Shown in pieces: positions 25,544 through 34,971 of a stretch of 64,000 nt of DNA (position 1 is its first letter; each line of letters begins with the position of its first letter). Under the pieces are notes generated by a model, which was not told the origin of the DNA, did no database searches, and was given only the letters and a program-made list of their open reading frames with translations. The DNA lies in contig NZ_CAJJWO010000020.1 in NCBI RefSeq assembly GCF_905196875.1, positions 1 to 64,000 on the forward strand, given 5' to 3'. The DNA comes from an uncultured Parabacteroides sp. (GTDB lineage Bacteria > Bacteroidota > Bacteroidia > Bacteroidales > Tannerellaceae). The position numbers were made by a program, and so were the translations under genes.

Positions 25544-27280
25544 ATGATTCCAATAATACCGTCGATTGTATCCCGGTTGTATTTAATATTGCCTCGCCAA
25601 TACCGTTTACGTATCTGGATAACAGGCTTGACCATTTTTATTATGTCCGTTTTTGATTTGGTAGGGATAGGCGTTTTGGTACCTGTGCTACTTCTCGTTT
25701 TGAATGAAGACACAGTGACTGAAAATCGATATATGTCTGAATTGTTCCATAGGTGCGGATTTAATGATTTTTTCTCATTCATGCTTTTTATTTGCGGAGT
25801 TATCCTGTTGTTTTCCATCGGACGTATAGTGATTTGTACATGGTTACAGTATAAGCAAAATAAACGGTTGTTCACTATTTCCAGTTATTTATCTTTGCGC
25901 TTATATCGTTATTATTATTCAAAAGGTTTCCTGTATATCAAGCAACATAATAGTCATCAGCTGATCAATCGGGTCAATGGGGTTTCCCAAAGTCTGATCC
26001 AGGGATATCTGGTTCCTTACACCCAGTTGATTTGCGAGTGTGTCGTGATGATTTCCATTCTAATAGGATTGGTCTGGTTTGATGTATATGTATTTCTGTT
26101 GGTTTTGATGACGTTTGTTCCGATCACATTGATCTATTATCGTTTCTCACGGAAGCGTATGATGAGATATGGTACAATGTTGTTCCAGTTAATCCCTTTA
26201 AAAAATAAGATACTGCAACAAACTTTTGTCGGCTATACAGATATGGAGATGAGCAATTCGTTTCCTGAAAGCGTTGACAATTTCGATGAATTGATGGAAA
26301 GACAGAACCAGATCAATGTAAAAACTTTGCTACTTAGCGGTTCTATACAGAAAGCATTGGAAATAGCGATCGTCTGTTCACTGGTAGTGCTTATTATGGC
26401 TACTCAATTATTTCGATTACCGTCTCTGGGACTGATCATCGGTTTGTTTGCAATTGCTGTTTATCGGGTTCTTCCCGGCTTGGTACGTAGTACGAGTTTT
26501 GTATTTCAGATGAAAGCAAACTCGTATTCTGCCGATTTGTTGATGGATTTGGATGCCGAACAGGCGGAAGCTGAAGTCTTGGAACAAGAACCGATTGATT
26601 TCAAACACACTATATCGATCCGTTCTATCAGTTTTTCATATGATAAAAAGGTTCAGGTATTAAACAATGTTTCCCTGGTCATTCATAAAGGAGATATTCT
26701 CGGTTTTCGTGGTGAGTCAGGCTCAGGAAAATCTACATTGTTTCATTTGTTACTGGGATTTATTCAGCCGGATTCGGGTGGAATCTATATTGATGACGTT
26801 TTACTCTCACCGGAGAGGATGTCCGCGTGGCGAAGTAAGATCGGTTATGTATCGCAGCAACTATTTATGATAGAGGGAACCCTGCTTGATAATATAGTAA
26901 TGAGCTTAGGTAAAGAGAAGGTTGACAGAATACGGATCGATCAGATTGTCCGACAGGCTTGTTTGGATAGTTTTATCAAAACATTACCTCAAGGAGTTGA
27001 TACTCCGGTAGGGGAGGCTGGATGTCTTCTTTCCGGAGGTCAACGTCAGAGACTCGGCATTGCACGTGCTTTATATAAACAAGCCGAGATCCTGATGTTT
27101 GATGAAGCGACCTCTTCTCTCGATGAAGCGACCGAGCATTCCATAAACGAAGCTATTGTCCATCTGCTGAAAGAGTGTCCGGGGATGACGTTACTGGTTA
27201 TTTCGCATCGTCCGGAATCGCTGGCTGTATGTCGTAAAATAATAGATATTAATGATTTGAATAATAAAGAATATTCCTGA
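25544..27280 (+). CDS. ABC exporter half-transporter, PglK/MsbA-like lipid-linked glycan flippase
   Basis: The 578-residue protein joins a six-helix membrane domain (about residues 20-320) to an ATPase. Walker A is GESGSGKST (about 390), the Q-loop is YVSQQLFMIEGTLLDN, the signature is LLSGGQRQRLGIARAL, Walker B is ILMFDEATSSLDE and the H-loop is VISHRPES. All catalytic motifs are intact. In this locus no Wzx-type flippase gene is present, so this protein is the best candidate to flip the undecaprenyl-linked repeat, as PglK does in Campylobacter. A lipid or peptide exporter role is the alternative. Confidence 0.88.
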   Translation: MIPIIPSIVSRLYLILPRQYRLRIWITGLTIFIMSVFDLVGIGVLVPVLLLVLNEDTVTENRYMSELFHRCGFNDFFSFMLFICGVILLFSIGRIVICTWLQYKQNKRLFTISSYLSLRLYRYYYSKGFLYIKQHNSHQLINRVNGVSQSLIQGYLVPYTQLICECVVMISILIGLVWFDVYVFLLVLMTFVPITLIYYRFSRKRMMRYGTMLFQLIPLKNKILQQTFVGYTDMEMSNSFPESVDNFDELMERQNQINVKTLLLSGSIQKALEIAIVCSLVVLIMATQLFRLPSLGLIIGLFAIAVYRVLPGLVRSTSFVFQMKANSYSADLLMDLDAEQAEAEVLEQEPIDFKHTISIRSISFSYDKKVQVLNNVSLVIHKGDILGFRGESGSGKSTLFHLLLGFIQPDSGGIYIDDVLLSPERMSAWRSKIGYVSQQLFMIEGTLLDNIVMSLGKEKVDRIRIDQIVRQACLDSFIKTLPQGVDTPVGEAGCLLSGGQRQRLGIARALYKQAEILMFDEATSSLDEATEHSINEAIVHLLKECPGMTLLVISHRPESLAVCRKIIDINDLNNKEYS

Positions 27281-27310
27281 AAGAATCAAGTGGTTTAGAA
27301 ATATAAAGTT

Positions 27311-28213
27311 ATGATTTATTCCTATTTAGAAGGTAGATTGGGAAATATCCTGTTTGAAATTGCAGCAGGTGCGTCTTTGGCAAAAAAGATGAGTGTTCCG
27401 TTTAAAGCTTTACTTTGTTCTCCCGACATTTTCGGTGAACCTGATAATTGTTCTATATCGGAATATGTGAAACCTTTTCAGAAATCGATATTGCGTAATA
27501 TCGATTTTTCGAACCAGTATCCGGAAAACTTGAAAGTTTATCAGGAACCTGATTTTCCTTATCGAATTCTTCCCAGGGAAAAAGATCTTTTGTTGAAGGG
27601 ATACTTTCAGTCGGAAAGATATTTTGATGAAGAAGTCGTTCGGGATTTGTTTCATATAGATACTGAAACATTTTCTTATATAAGAGAAAAATATGGCCAT
27701 TTACTTGATATGAATGCGGTGTCTATTCTGGTTCGCCGTGGAGATTATTTGAAATTACAATTCAAACATCCGGTATGTCGGATGAGCTATTACAGGAAAG
27801 CGATGGCTGCTTTTGCTTCTGATACGGTGTTCCTTGTTATCAGTGATGATATTGAGTGGTGTAAGAAGCATTTTAGAGGAGATAATTTCTTTTTTGTAGA
27901 TGATGAACCTCCTCTTGTTGACTTATATCTTCAGTCTTTGTGTGTACACAATATAATAAGTAATTCTTCTTTTGGCTGGTGGGGAGCATGGCTTAATCCG
28001 AATCCCCAAAAGAGGATTATTTGTCCTACTCCATGGTTTGCACCTTCAGGAAAAGAAAAAGATACCAGAGATTTATGTCCCATGAGATGGAGGAAAGAAC
28101 CGATAGCAGGAACTTTTGAATTGTATTTCAGAACTTATTACTCATTAGCTGTAATAAGTATAAAGATAGCATTGCATAGAATTGTGACAAATATAAAGAA
28201 GTCTTTCTCTTAG
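27311..28213 (+). CDS. GT11 alpha-1,2-fucosyltransferase
   Basis: The 300-residue protein carries the GT11 signatures: the N-terminal GRLGNILFEIAAGASLA segment, the GDP-fucose-binding motif VSILVRRGDYL (about residues 141-151), and the C-terminal SNSSFGWWGAWLN. It would transfer fucose, alpha-1,2, onto a galactose-like acceptor on the repeat unit. Fucosylated surface glycans resemble host glycans. GDP-fucose synthesis genes (gmd, fcl, fkp) are not in the locus and must be elsewhere. Confidence 0.92.
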   Translation: MIYSYLEGRLGNILFEIAAGASLAKKMSVPFKALLCSPDIFGEPDNCSISEYVKPFQKSILRNIDFSNQYPENLKVYQEPDFPYRILPREKDLLLKGYFQSERYFDEEVVRDLFHIDTETFSYIREKYGHLLDMNAVSILVRRGDYLKLQFKHPVCRMSYYRKAMAAFASDTVFLVISDDIEWCKKHFRGDNFFFVDDEPPLVDLYLQSLCVHNIISNSSFGWWGAWLNPNPQKRIICPTPWFAPSGKEKDTRDLCPMRWRKEPIAGTFELYFRTYYSLAVISIKIALHRIVTNIKKSFS

Positions 28214-28251
28214 TATTATCAAATAGCAGCATATATTAAAATAAAATAGAA

Positions 28252-28932
28252 ATGAAGAAATATGATTTCTTAAGAAAGTTTTTGATTGCCCGTAATGCTA
28301 AAAAGCAAGCTCCTATATATATGGCGCGTAAAGATGTACTTCATTGTTTGCATTTAGGATGTGGCAGCAATTTGTTACCAGGCTGGTTGAATACAGATAT
28401 TCTTGTTCCTGTAAAAGGAGAAAAGATCTATTTGGATGCAACTAAACCTTATCCGTTTGCAGATAAAAGTTTCGACTATATTTTTTCAGAGCATTTGTTC
28501 GAACATCTTTCGTTGCAAAATGCCGTGTATATGTTGTCGGAATGTAAAAGAGTACTGAAAGATAATGGAACGATCAGAATCACCTTACCGGATATGACCT
28601 TTTTGTTGGATATGTATTTGCATCCGGAGAAATACCGGGAATATCTGAAGTTTTGTACGAAACGTTTCTTGCCGGAGGTGGAAGAATTATTCCCTGGCGA
28701 GTATCCGGAAGTGCTGGTGATAAATAACTTTTACCGGGATTGGGGGCATCAGGTGATCTACGACTTTAAGACATTGGAAATGCTGTTACGTAAGTGTGGC
28801 TATAGGAATATAAAACGATGTAAGGTAGGTGTCAGTGATCATACTGTCCTTCAAGGTATAGAAAGACATGATGACGTAAATTTCCCAGGGCTTACCGAAA
28901 TCGAGTCTATGGTCATCGAAGCCTCTTATTAA
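28252..28932 (+). CDS. SAM-dependent methyltransferase, type 11
   Basis: The 226-residue class I methyltransferase has motif I LHLGCGSNLLPGWLNTD (about residues 30-46) and the following FDYIFSEHLFEHL and LPDMTFLLDMY segments. Proteins of this type in glycan loci may methylate sugars or modify the lipid-linked intermediate, but the substrate here is unknown. It lies between the fucosyltransferase and an acyltransferase in the same transcript. Confidence 0.85.
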   Translation: MKKYDFLRKFLIARNAKKQAPIYMARKDVLHCLHLGCGSNLLPGWLNTDILVPVKGEKIYLDATKPYPFADKSFDYIFSEHLFEHLSLQNAVYMLSECKRVLKDNGTIRITLPDMTFLLDMYLHPEKYREYLKFCTKRFLPEVEELFPGEYPEVLVINNFYRDWGHQVIYDFKTLEMLLRKCGYRNIKRCKVGVSDHTVLQGIERHDDVNFPGLTEIESMVIEASY

Positions 28933-28946
28933 CAACTAAAATTTGA

Positions 28947-29597
28947 ATGCAAAACATTATGCAGAAATTATTATCAGGAACTGTTCTTGCCCTAAGAAAG
29001 ATCAGTTCTTGTTGGACCTTTCTCGTGACTTACAATATATGGCTTTATCTAAAATCCCATGGAAAGATACGATTACTAAAAAGATCGTCTTTGAGAATCA
29101 ATAACAACGGTTGTCTTTCTGTGGAAGGACGATTATCCGGTTTTCCTATCTTGTATAAGCCGAGTACGATCATGGTAGAAGGAGGAAACCTGATCGTCAA
29201 AAAGAAACTTTTACTGCTCGATGATGTGACGATCTGGGTTCATAGAGGCGCCAACCTGATAATAGGCGATTGTACTATAAATAACAATACTTATGTAGAA
29301 TGTGAATCAAGTATCACGATAGGGAATAATGTCGGATTCGGCCGTAATGTGACTATCCGTGATTCGGATGGCCATGATCATGGGGATACATTCGGTGACA
29401 GGCAAAGATGTCGGCCGTTAGTGATCGAGGATTCTGTTTGGATCGGTTCCTATGCGATGATACTACGAGGAATACACATCGGTGAAAGTGCGATCATTGC
29501 AGCTGGTGCTGTCGTCACGAAAGATGTTCCGGCGAGATGTATGGTTGCCGGTGTACCTGCAAAGATCATAAAAGAGAATGTTTATTGGAAGTGGTGA
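28947..29597 (+). CDS. left-handed beta-helix O-acetyltransferase
   Basis: The 216-residue protein ends in a hexapeptide-repeat beta-helix (about residues 85-205): LLLDDVTIWVHRGANLIIG, RPLVIEDSVWIGSYAMILRG, VVTKDVPARCMVAGVPAKI. The central RDSDGHDHGD supplies the catalytic His typical of WbbJ/maltose-acetyltransferase relatives. An amphipathic N-terminus (about 80 residues) is not part of the helix. It probably O-acetylates a sugar of the repeat unit. A paralogue follows at 30758. Confidence 0.85.
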   Translation: MQNIMQKLLSGTVLALRKISSCWTFLVTYNIWLYLKSHGKIRLLKRSSLRINNNGCLSVEGRLSGFPILYKPSTIMVEGGNLIVKKKLLLLDDVTIWVHRGANLIIGDCTINNNTYVECESSITIGNNVGFGRNVTIRDSDGHDHGDTFGDRQRCRPLVIEDSVWIGSYAMILRGIHIGESAIIAAGAVVTKDVPARCMVAGVPAKIIKENVYWKW

Positions 29598-29607
29598 TCC
29601 TAAACCT

Positions 29608-30738
29608 ATGAATATAGTATATGTAATAAACTCCATGAGTAAGTCGAGTGGAGGACCTGCCTGTACGACTTTGTTGACATTGCAGGGGATGAGGAGTCTG
29701 GGGATAGATGTTAAGGTATTAACTAACGAAGTTCGGTCGGGAGAGGAACCGGTTTCAAAAGAATCTTTTATTCATTATGTAAAGCTTCCTTATTTTTACA
29801 ACAGGCGCTTTGGATACTCTTCTGCATTTGCTAAAGCTCTGAAAGAAATTTCGAAGGCTGATATTTATCATATTCAGGGAATATGGCAATACCAGGGGTA
29901 TATAACTGCCAAGTTTGCTTTAGAAAAGCATAATCCGTATGTGGTTACCTTACATGGAGCATTGCATCCGGAAGCTTTACGTTATTCCTCTTTGATAAAA
30001 AAAACAGCATTGTCTTTTTTTCAACGTAAGCAATTACAAGGAGCTGCCTGTGTGCATGTTACTTGCATGGAGGAAATGGAACATTACCGTTCATTAGGTT
30101 TTACCAATCCGGTTGCTGTAATACCAAATCCGATAGAATGTGGTGAGCCTGTCGAATCCTTTTTTGAAGATGATGTAAAAAGAGTCGGTTATTTGGGACG
30201 TATTCAACCGTATAAGCGAGTAGACCGGCTGATTGAAATATGGAAGAAGTTGAATGAACCGGGAGAGTTGATCATTATGGGGGATGGAGATTCGAAGTAT
30301 GTTTCAGAGATCCGTGCGAAAGCGAGTGAATTGGAATTGAATAAAGTACGTTTCACAGGTTGGGTAAGTGGTATTGAAAAACAACGTTTTTTGGCATCGT
30401 TAACTTGCCTCGTAGTACCAAGTGATTTCGAAAATTTCGGAGTGATCATTCCCGAAGCCTTACTGCAATATGTACCTGTTATCGCATCAACAGCAGCTCC
30501 CTGGGAAGATCTCAACAGCTATAAATGTGGCTGGTGGGTCGATAACGATTCGGAGACATTGACAAATATCCTTCGGGAAGCCTTATTGTTAGATAAAGAA
30601 ACTTTATACAATATGGGTAAACGGGGACGACAATTAGTACTTGATAAATATGCAGTAAGTGTTGTCTCAGAACAGATGAGTCAATTGTATAATTGGCTGA
30701 GCGGTAATTCGGGGAAACCGGATTTTGTGTTTGAATAA
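29608..30738 (+). CDS. glycosyltransferase family 4
   Basis: The 376-residue GT-B enzyme shows the N-terminal glycine loop SSGGPA, the donor-domain start VGYLGRIQPYKRVDRLIEIW, and E-x7-E in ENFGVIIPEALLQYVPVIA. The reading frame is open from 29578, inside the previous gene, but the ATG at 29608 gives the normal N-terminus MNIVYVINSM and avoids overlap, so I chose it. Donor and acceptor are unknown. Confidence 0.88.
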   Translation: MNIVYVINSMSKSSGGPACTTLLTLQGMRSLGIDVKVLTNEVRSGEEPVSKESFIHYVKLPYFYNRRFGYSSAFAKALKEISKADIYHIQGIWQYQGYITAKFALEKHNPYVVTLHGALHPEALRYSSLIKKTALSFFQRKQLQGAACVHVTCMEEMEHYRSLGFTNPVAVIPNPIECGEPVESFFEDDVKRVGYLGRIQPYKRVDRLIEIWKKLNEPGELIIMGDGDSKYVSEIRAKASELELNKVRFTGWVSGIEKQRFLASLTCLVVPSDFENFGVIIPEALLQYVPVIASTAAPWEDLNSYKCGWWVDNDSETLTNILREALLLDKETLYNMGKRGRQLVLDKYAVSVVSEQMSQLYNWLSGNSGKPDFVFE

Positions 30739-30757
30739 TAAAATAACATACTGAAAA

Positions 30758-31465
30758 GTGGCAATTTCTTTCTTAAAAGAATCCGATAAGTTTTCCTGGC
30801 ATGATAGAATAAGAAAGATAAGAAACATGCCGTTAACCGATTTGATTGATATTGGTATTGAACGGCTTAAACAGATTCTAAATCTTGACTTGTATAGGTA
30901 TTGTAAATGGGAAGGTAGAGTCTATATACATCGTAGAGTCTGTTTTAATGTCGCCTCTAATACGCTTTCATTTGGAAAAGCAGGTAAACTATATATTTTC
31001 CCGTGGGGAAAGGATGGACATCGTTTTTCCCAATTGGTGTTGCATCGTTATTCTCAATGTATTATACATGATTATTTGTATTGTAATTCCGGAGTCAGCA
31101 TTGTCGTGGCGGCTAATGCCCGCCTGGTGATAAAAGAAGCTCTCATGAACAATAATGCCCGCATCTATTGTAGTAAGCATATCGAGATAGGCGAGGAAGT
31201 TCTTATTGGAGATAATGTAAGTATCAGGGATACAGATAATCACCGGATTTATTATGAAGGCCACGTACAAGAGGTCAGTAGTCCGGTCATTATCGAGGAT
31301 CATGTATGGATCGGCATAAACAGCACAATACTTAAAGGAGTCAGGATTGGAAAAGGAGCAATTGTAGCCGCAGGCTCTGTGGTTACTAAAGACGTACCAG
31401 CCGGATGCCTGGCAGGAGGAATGCCTGCAAAGGTTTTGAAACAGAATGTTTCGTGGGAATTTTAA
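30758..31465 (+). CDS. left-handed beta-helix O-acetyltransferase, paralogue
   Basis: The 235-residue protein has the same plan as the gene at 28947: a non-helix N-terminus and a C-terminal beta-helix with RDTDNHRIYYEGH, VIIEDHVWIGINSTILKGVRIG and VVTKDVPAGCLAGGMPAKVL. The His in TDNH is the likely catalytic base. The start is GTG at 30758; no ATG nearby gives a full domain. Having two related transferases suggests acylation at two positions. Confidence 0.85.
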   Translation: MAISFLKESDKFSWHDRIRKIRNMPLTDLIDIGIERLKQILNLDLYRYCKWEGRVYIHRRVCFNVASNTLSFGKAGKLYIFPWGKDGHRFSQLVLHRYSQCIIHDYLYCNSGVSIVVAANARLVIKEALMNNNARIYCSKHIEIGEEVLIGDNVSIRDTDNHRIYYEGHVQEVSSPVIIEDHVWIGINSTILKGVRIGKGAIVAAGSVVTKDVPAGCLAGGMPAKVLKQNVSWEF

Positions 31466-31502
31466 AGGAAAAATATACGTGTAATTAAAACTCAAATATT
31501 GT

Positions 31503-31781
31503 ATGAATAAAACTGAATTAGCAAAAGAAATCGCATCTCGTATGTCTACTACTGTTACCGAATCTTTACGGTTTCTGAACATAATGAATGAAGTGATAAG
31601 TGATACGATTCTGAAGGATGAAACCGTAATGTTACAAAACTTCGGCCGATATGTTCCCTGGAAGCAGGTAGAGCGTCCAGGACGTAATCTGCGTACAGGT
31701 GTCGATTGTATGATTGGCAAGCGGGTAAGCGTGAAGTTTAAGCCGGGAAAAGGGTTGATAGAAAAATTGAATTCACAATAG
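31503..31781 (+). CDS. HU/IHF-family DNA-binding protein inside the polysaccharide locus
   Basis: The 92-residue protein has the HU fold: N-terminal helices (MNKTELAKEIASRMS), the LQNFGRYVPWKQVERPGRNLRTG stretch with the DNA-intercalating Pro region, and VSVKFKPGKGLIEKLN at the end. HU and IHF bend DNA and assist recombinases. Genes for HU-like proteins occur in some Parabacteroides and Bacteroides capsule loci, but their role there is not settled. It lies between the biosynthetic genes and wza-wzc, 38 bp after the acetyltransferase. Confidence 0.9.
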   Translation: MNKTELAKEIASRMSTTVTESLRFLNIMNEVISDTILKDETVMLQNFGRYVPWKQVERPGRNLRTGVDCMIGKRVSVKFKPGKGLIEKLNSQ

Positions 31782-31796
31782 TCATCAAGTATAAGT

Positions 31797-32609
31797 ATGA
31801 AAAGTTATAAAGTGCTTTTAAGTGTATGCTTCATTGCCTGTTTGTTGTCTGCCTGCGGTTCGGTGAAAGATATTACTTACCTGCAAGGGGAAGGATTATT
31901 AAAGAAAACTGCGATTGCGGATACATTCGATTTGAAAATACAAAAGGATGATTTATTGGATATAGTGGTAAGTTGTATTGAACCGGAATTGCTTCGACCT
32001 TTTATTCAACAATATAGTGGTGGAGGCGGTTACGGAGGAAATTACAGCGGGAGCTATGATGGGAATTATACAGGGAATGTTGGATATAATCGTGGATATC
32101 TGGTAGAAATAGATGGAACGATCAATTACCCGTTACTGGGTAAAATAAAAGTTTCCGGACTAACCCGAAGGGAAGTGATCGACCTGATCGAGGGACGATT
32201 GAAAAAAGAAGGTTATATTGCAGATCCTATCGTAACAGTTCGTTTTCTGAATTTTCGCATATCTGTTTTAGGTGAAGTCAGCCGTCCCGGTACCTATAAT
32301 ATATCTTCGGAACGGATCACCTTGCTCGAAGCATTGAGTATAGCCGGCGATCTGACGATACACGGACGGCGCGACCGCGTAGCCGTGATCCGTGAAATAG
32401 ATGGCGAACGCATTATCCTTTATCACGATCTCCGCTCGATGGATGTCTTCCAGTCGCCCAACTATTATCTGAAACAAAATGACATGATCTATGTGGAGCC
32501 AAACCGCGTCAAGGCTGAGACCAGTAAACAAAACCAATTCACGAATGTAGGGACATGGATGTCTATTATCTCTTTCCTTGCATCGATGAGTGTACTGATT
32601 TTTAAATAA
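31797..32609 (+). CDS. wza: Wza-type polysaccharide export lipoprotein
   Basis: The 270-residue outer-membrane export protein has a lipoprotein signal (LLSACGS, Cys20), the poly-export domain with DTFDLKIQKDDLLDIVVS, an SLBB domain (VLGEVSRPGTYNI) and a C-terminal helix (MSIISFLASMSVLIF). A Gly/Tyr/Asn-rich insert at about residues 76-100 (GGGGYGGNYSGSYDGNYTGN) interrupts the poly-export domain. Wza oligomers form the exit channel. It is followed by wzc after seven bases. Confidence 0.92.
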   Translation: MKSYKVLLSVCFIACLLSACGSVKDITYLQGEGLLKKTAIADTFDLKIQKDDLLDIVVSCIEPELLRPFIQQYSGGGGYGGNYSGSYDGNYTGNVGYNRGYLVEIDGTINYPLLGKIKVSGLTRREVIDLIEGRLKKEGYIADPIVTVRFLNFRISVLGEVSRPGTYNISSERITLLEALSIAGDLTIHGRRDRVAVIREIDGERIILYHDLRSMDVFQSPNYYLKQNDMIYVEPNRVKAETSKQNQFTNVGTWMSIISFLASMSVLIFK

Positions 32610-32615
32610 AAAAAC

Positions 32616-34952
32616 ATGAAAGAACAAACACCTTATACCGAGAAACTGGATGTAAGCGGGGAGTTTAATATTCGTACTATTTTGGATGTTCTTTTTTCGA
32701 AATGGTATTGGTTTGTTATCTCTGTATTGTTTTGTATGGTGGGGGCTTATGTGTATTTGCAAACAGTTCCGACTGTTTATAAAAGGCAAGCTGTCGTCCT
32801 GTTGAAAAAACAATCCAATACGGAAGATGCATTTATAGAAAAGCAACTGTTCAACCAGAATTATGACGTAAATAATGAAATACAGGTTTTCAAGTCGCGT
32901 TCATTGATGGTAGAAGTTGTACGTCGGTTGTCGCTCAATCGGGAATACTCTTTGAAGCAAGGCTTAAGAAAGAAAATACTCTATAAAGAGTCGCCGATCT
33001 GGGTAGAATTTCCGGATTCAACTCTCTCGTTGCCTGTTTCTTTTACAATTATACCAATTTCAGCAGATACCTATCAATTGACAGATTTACCGAATTACGA
33101 AGATCGGGTAACGGAGGAACAGTTCGGTCAGGTGGTGCAAACCCCTGTTGGGAAGATCATTGTAAATCAATCAATGGCATTTGATGAAACCTATCAGGGC
33201 ATATCGATTCAGATTACTTGTATAACAGAGGAGGCGGCTATTGCTTCTTGTCTGGGAAGGCTCGATGTCGAACTGGCAGAAAGAGAAGCGACCCTTATTG
33301 CTTTGAAATATCAGGATACGGAACCGGATCGTGCAGATACTATTCTGAATACCTTGATCGATGTGTACAATGATGAAGCTATACGTGATAAAAATCTGAT
33401 CATCCGGAATACCGGAATGTTTATTGATGAACGCCTTGCTATTATCAACTGCGAATTAGGAGGAGTGGACAGTGACATAGAAAACTTCAAAAAAAGAAAT
33501 CAACTGGTCGATCTTAATTCAGAGGCTGGACTTTTTGTTAGTGACCGTAGCCGGTATGAACAGGAGGAAATAGAGTTGGCCGGTCAAAAAGAGTTAACCC
33601 GGTTAATTCAGGAATATCTTCGGGATCCGATGAAAGAAGGGAATTTGCTTCCGGCTAACAGTGGTATTATGGATACCGGTGTGGAGGATTTGATAGCTGA
33701 ATACAATGCTCTCTTATTGGTGAAAAATAAATTAAAAGACAGAGGGAGCCATAGTCCGGTAGTTCAGGAAAAAGAAGCCGATCTGAAAGCCTTGCGTGTA
33801 ACTATCCTGAAAGTGTTGGATAATCTTCAGCATGCTATTTCACGTAAGTTGTCTGATGTACGTAACCGGTTGTCACAAGTAGATAACCGCATTGCAACAG
33901 TCCCTACACAAGAAAAATATGTCTTGACGGTAGAAAGGCAGCAAAAGATCAAAGAGGAACTTTATTTGTATTTGCTAAATAAGAGGGAAGAAAATGCTTT
34001 GAGTATAGCAACTACTAATAGTAATATTCGTGTAATTGACCGGGCTTATGGAACAGGGGTTGCCGGAACGAATAAAGTTGTTATTTTGTTAGTGGCTTTT
34101 CTAATGGGCCTGGCTATTCCCAGCTTGATTTTTTATCTGCAACCGATGCTCGATGTAACAGTCCGGGGGCGTAAGGATATCACTGAAAATCTGACTATTC
34201 CATTTTTGGGAGAGATTCCGTATCGTCATAGAAAAAAACAAGGGACAGATACTGCAAGACATGGGCATGACGGAGTTTCGGAGGCATTCCGTATCGTTCG
34301 TACGAATATCGACTTTATGTTGAATAAGGACAAAGGAGCCCAGGTAATAATGTTGACCTCTTCGAATCCCGGTGCCGGTAAATCGTTCATCTCTCTAAAC
34401 TTGGCTATTTCGTTGTCGCAGACAGGAAAACGAGTGATTCTGTTGGAAATGGATATCCGCAAAGGTTCGGTAAGAGAGCCGGGCGAGAGTGTTTTACCTG
34501 GTATTACCAACTATTTAGCCGGAAGGACAGAGGATCTTGATCAATTGATCCACCCTTATAAAAATAATAACGATTTTGATGTAATTACTTCCGGACCAAT
34601 TCCCCCGAATCCCTCCGAACTATTACTGACTTCACGTTTGGATTTATTGGTTAACAGTTTGAAAGATTATTACGATTATATCTTGATCGATACGGTCCCT
34701 TATGGCTTGGTAGCTGATGCCCAAATAATCAGCCGTGTTGCAGATTTATGTATTTACGTGATCCGGGAAGGTTTTATGGACCGTAGGCAACTGTCTGAAG
34801 TTGAGATATTATATACAAGTGGGAAATTGTCGGGAATGTCAGTTCTGTTGAATGGCGTACGCAACAAACATGCCGGATACGGATATGGCTACGGGTACTA
34901 TGGATATGGATATTACGGATATGGTTATGCATCTGATTTTAATTCTAAATAA
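32616..34952 (+). CDS. wzc: Wzc-type polysaccharide co-polymerase and BY-kinase
   Basis: The 778-residue protein has an N-terminal Wzz domain (first membrane helix about residues 31-50), a periplasmic coiled-coil region (about 270-460), a second helix (about 490-510), and a cytoplasmic BY-kinase. Walker A is SSNPGAGKSFISLNLA (about 584-599), Walker A' is VILLEMDIRKG and Walker B is YDYILIDTVPYG. The tail is a cluster of alternating Tyr and Gly ending YGYGYASDFNSK, the autophosphorylation site region that sets chain length and export. About nine Tyr occur in the last 25 residues. All motifs look intact. Confidence 0.94.
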   Translation: MKEQTPYTEKLDVSGEFNIRTILDVLFSKWYWFVISVLFCMVGAYVYLQTVPTVYKRQAVVLLKKQSNTEDAFIEKQLFNQNYDVNNEIQVFKSRSLMVEVVRRLSLNREYSLKQGLRKKILYKESPIWVEFPDSTLSLPVSFTIIPISADTYQLTDLPNYEDRVTEEQFGQVVQTPVGKIIVNQSMAFDETYQGISIQITCITEEAAIASCLGRLDVELAEREATLIALKYQDTEPDRADTILNTLIDVYNDEAIRDKNLIIRNTGMFIDERLAIINCELGGVDSDIENFKKRNQLVDLNSEAGLFVSDRSRYEQEEIELAGQKELTRLIQEYLRDPMKEGNLLPANSGIMDTGVEDLIAEYNALLLVKNKLKDRGSHSPVVQEKEADLKALRVTILKVLDNLQHAISRKLSDVRNRLSQVDNRIATVPTQEKYVLTVERQQKIKEELYLYLLNKREENALSIATTNSNIRVIDRAYGTGVAGTNKVVILLVAFLMGLAIPSLIFYLQPMLDVTVRGRKDITENLTIPFLGEIPYRHRKKQGTDTARHGHDGVSEAFRIVRTNIDFMLNKDKGAQVIMLTSSNPGAGKSFISLNLAISLSQTGKRVILLEMDIRKGSVREPGESVLPGITNYLAGRTEDLDQLIHPYKNNNDFDVITSGPIPPNPSELLLTSRLDLLVNSLKDYYDYILIDTVPYGLVADAQIISRVADLCIYVIREGFMDRRQLSEVEILYTSGKLSGMSVLLNGVRNKHAGYGYGYGYYGYGYYGYGYASDFNSK

Positions 34953-34971
34953 ATAATAAATTGATTTGGTT

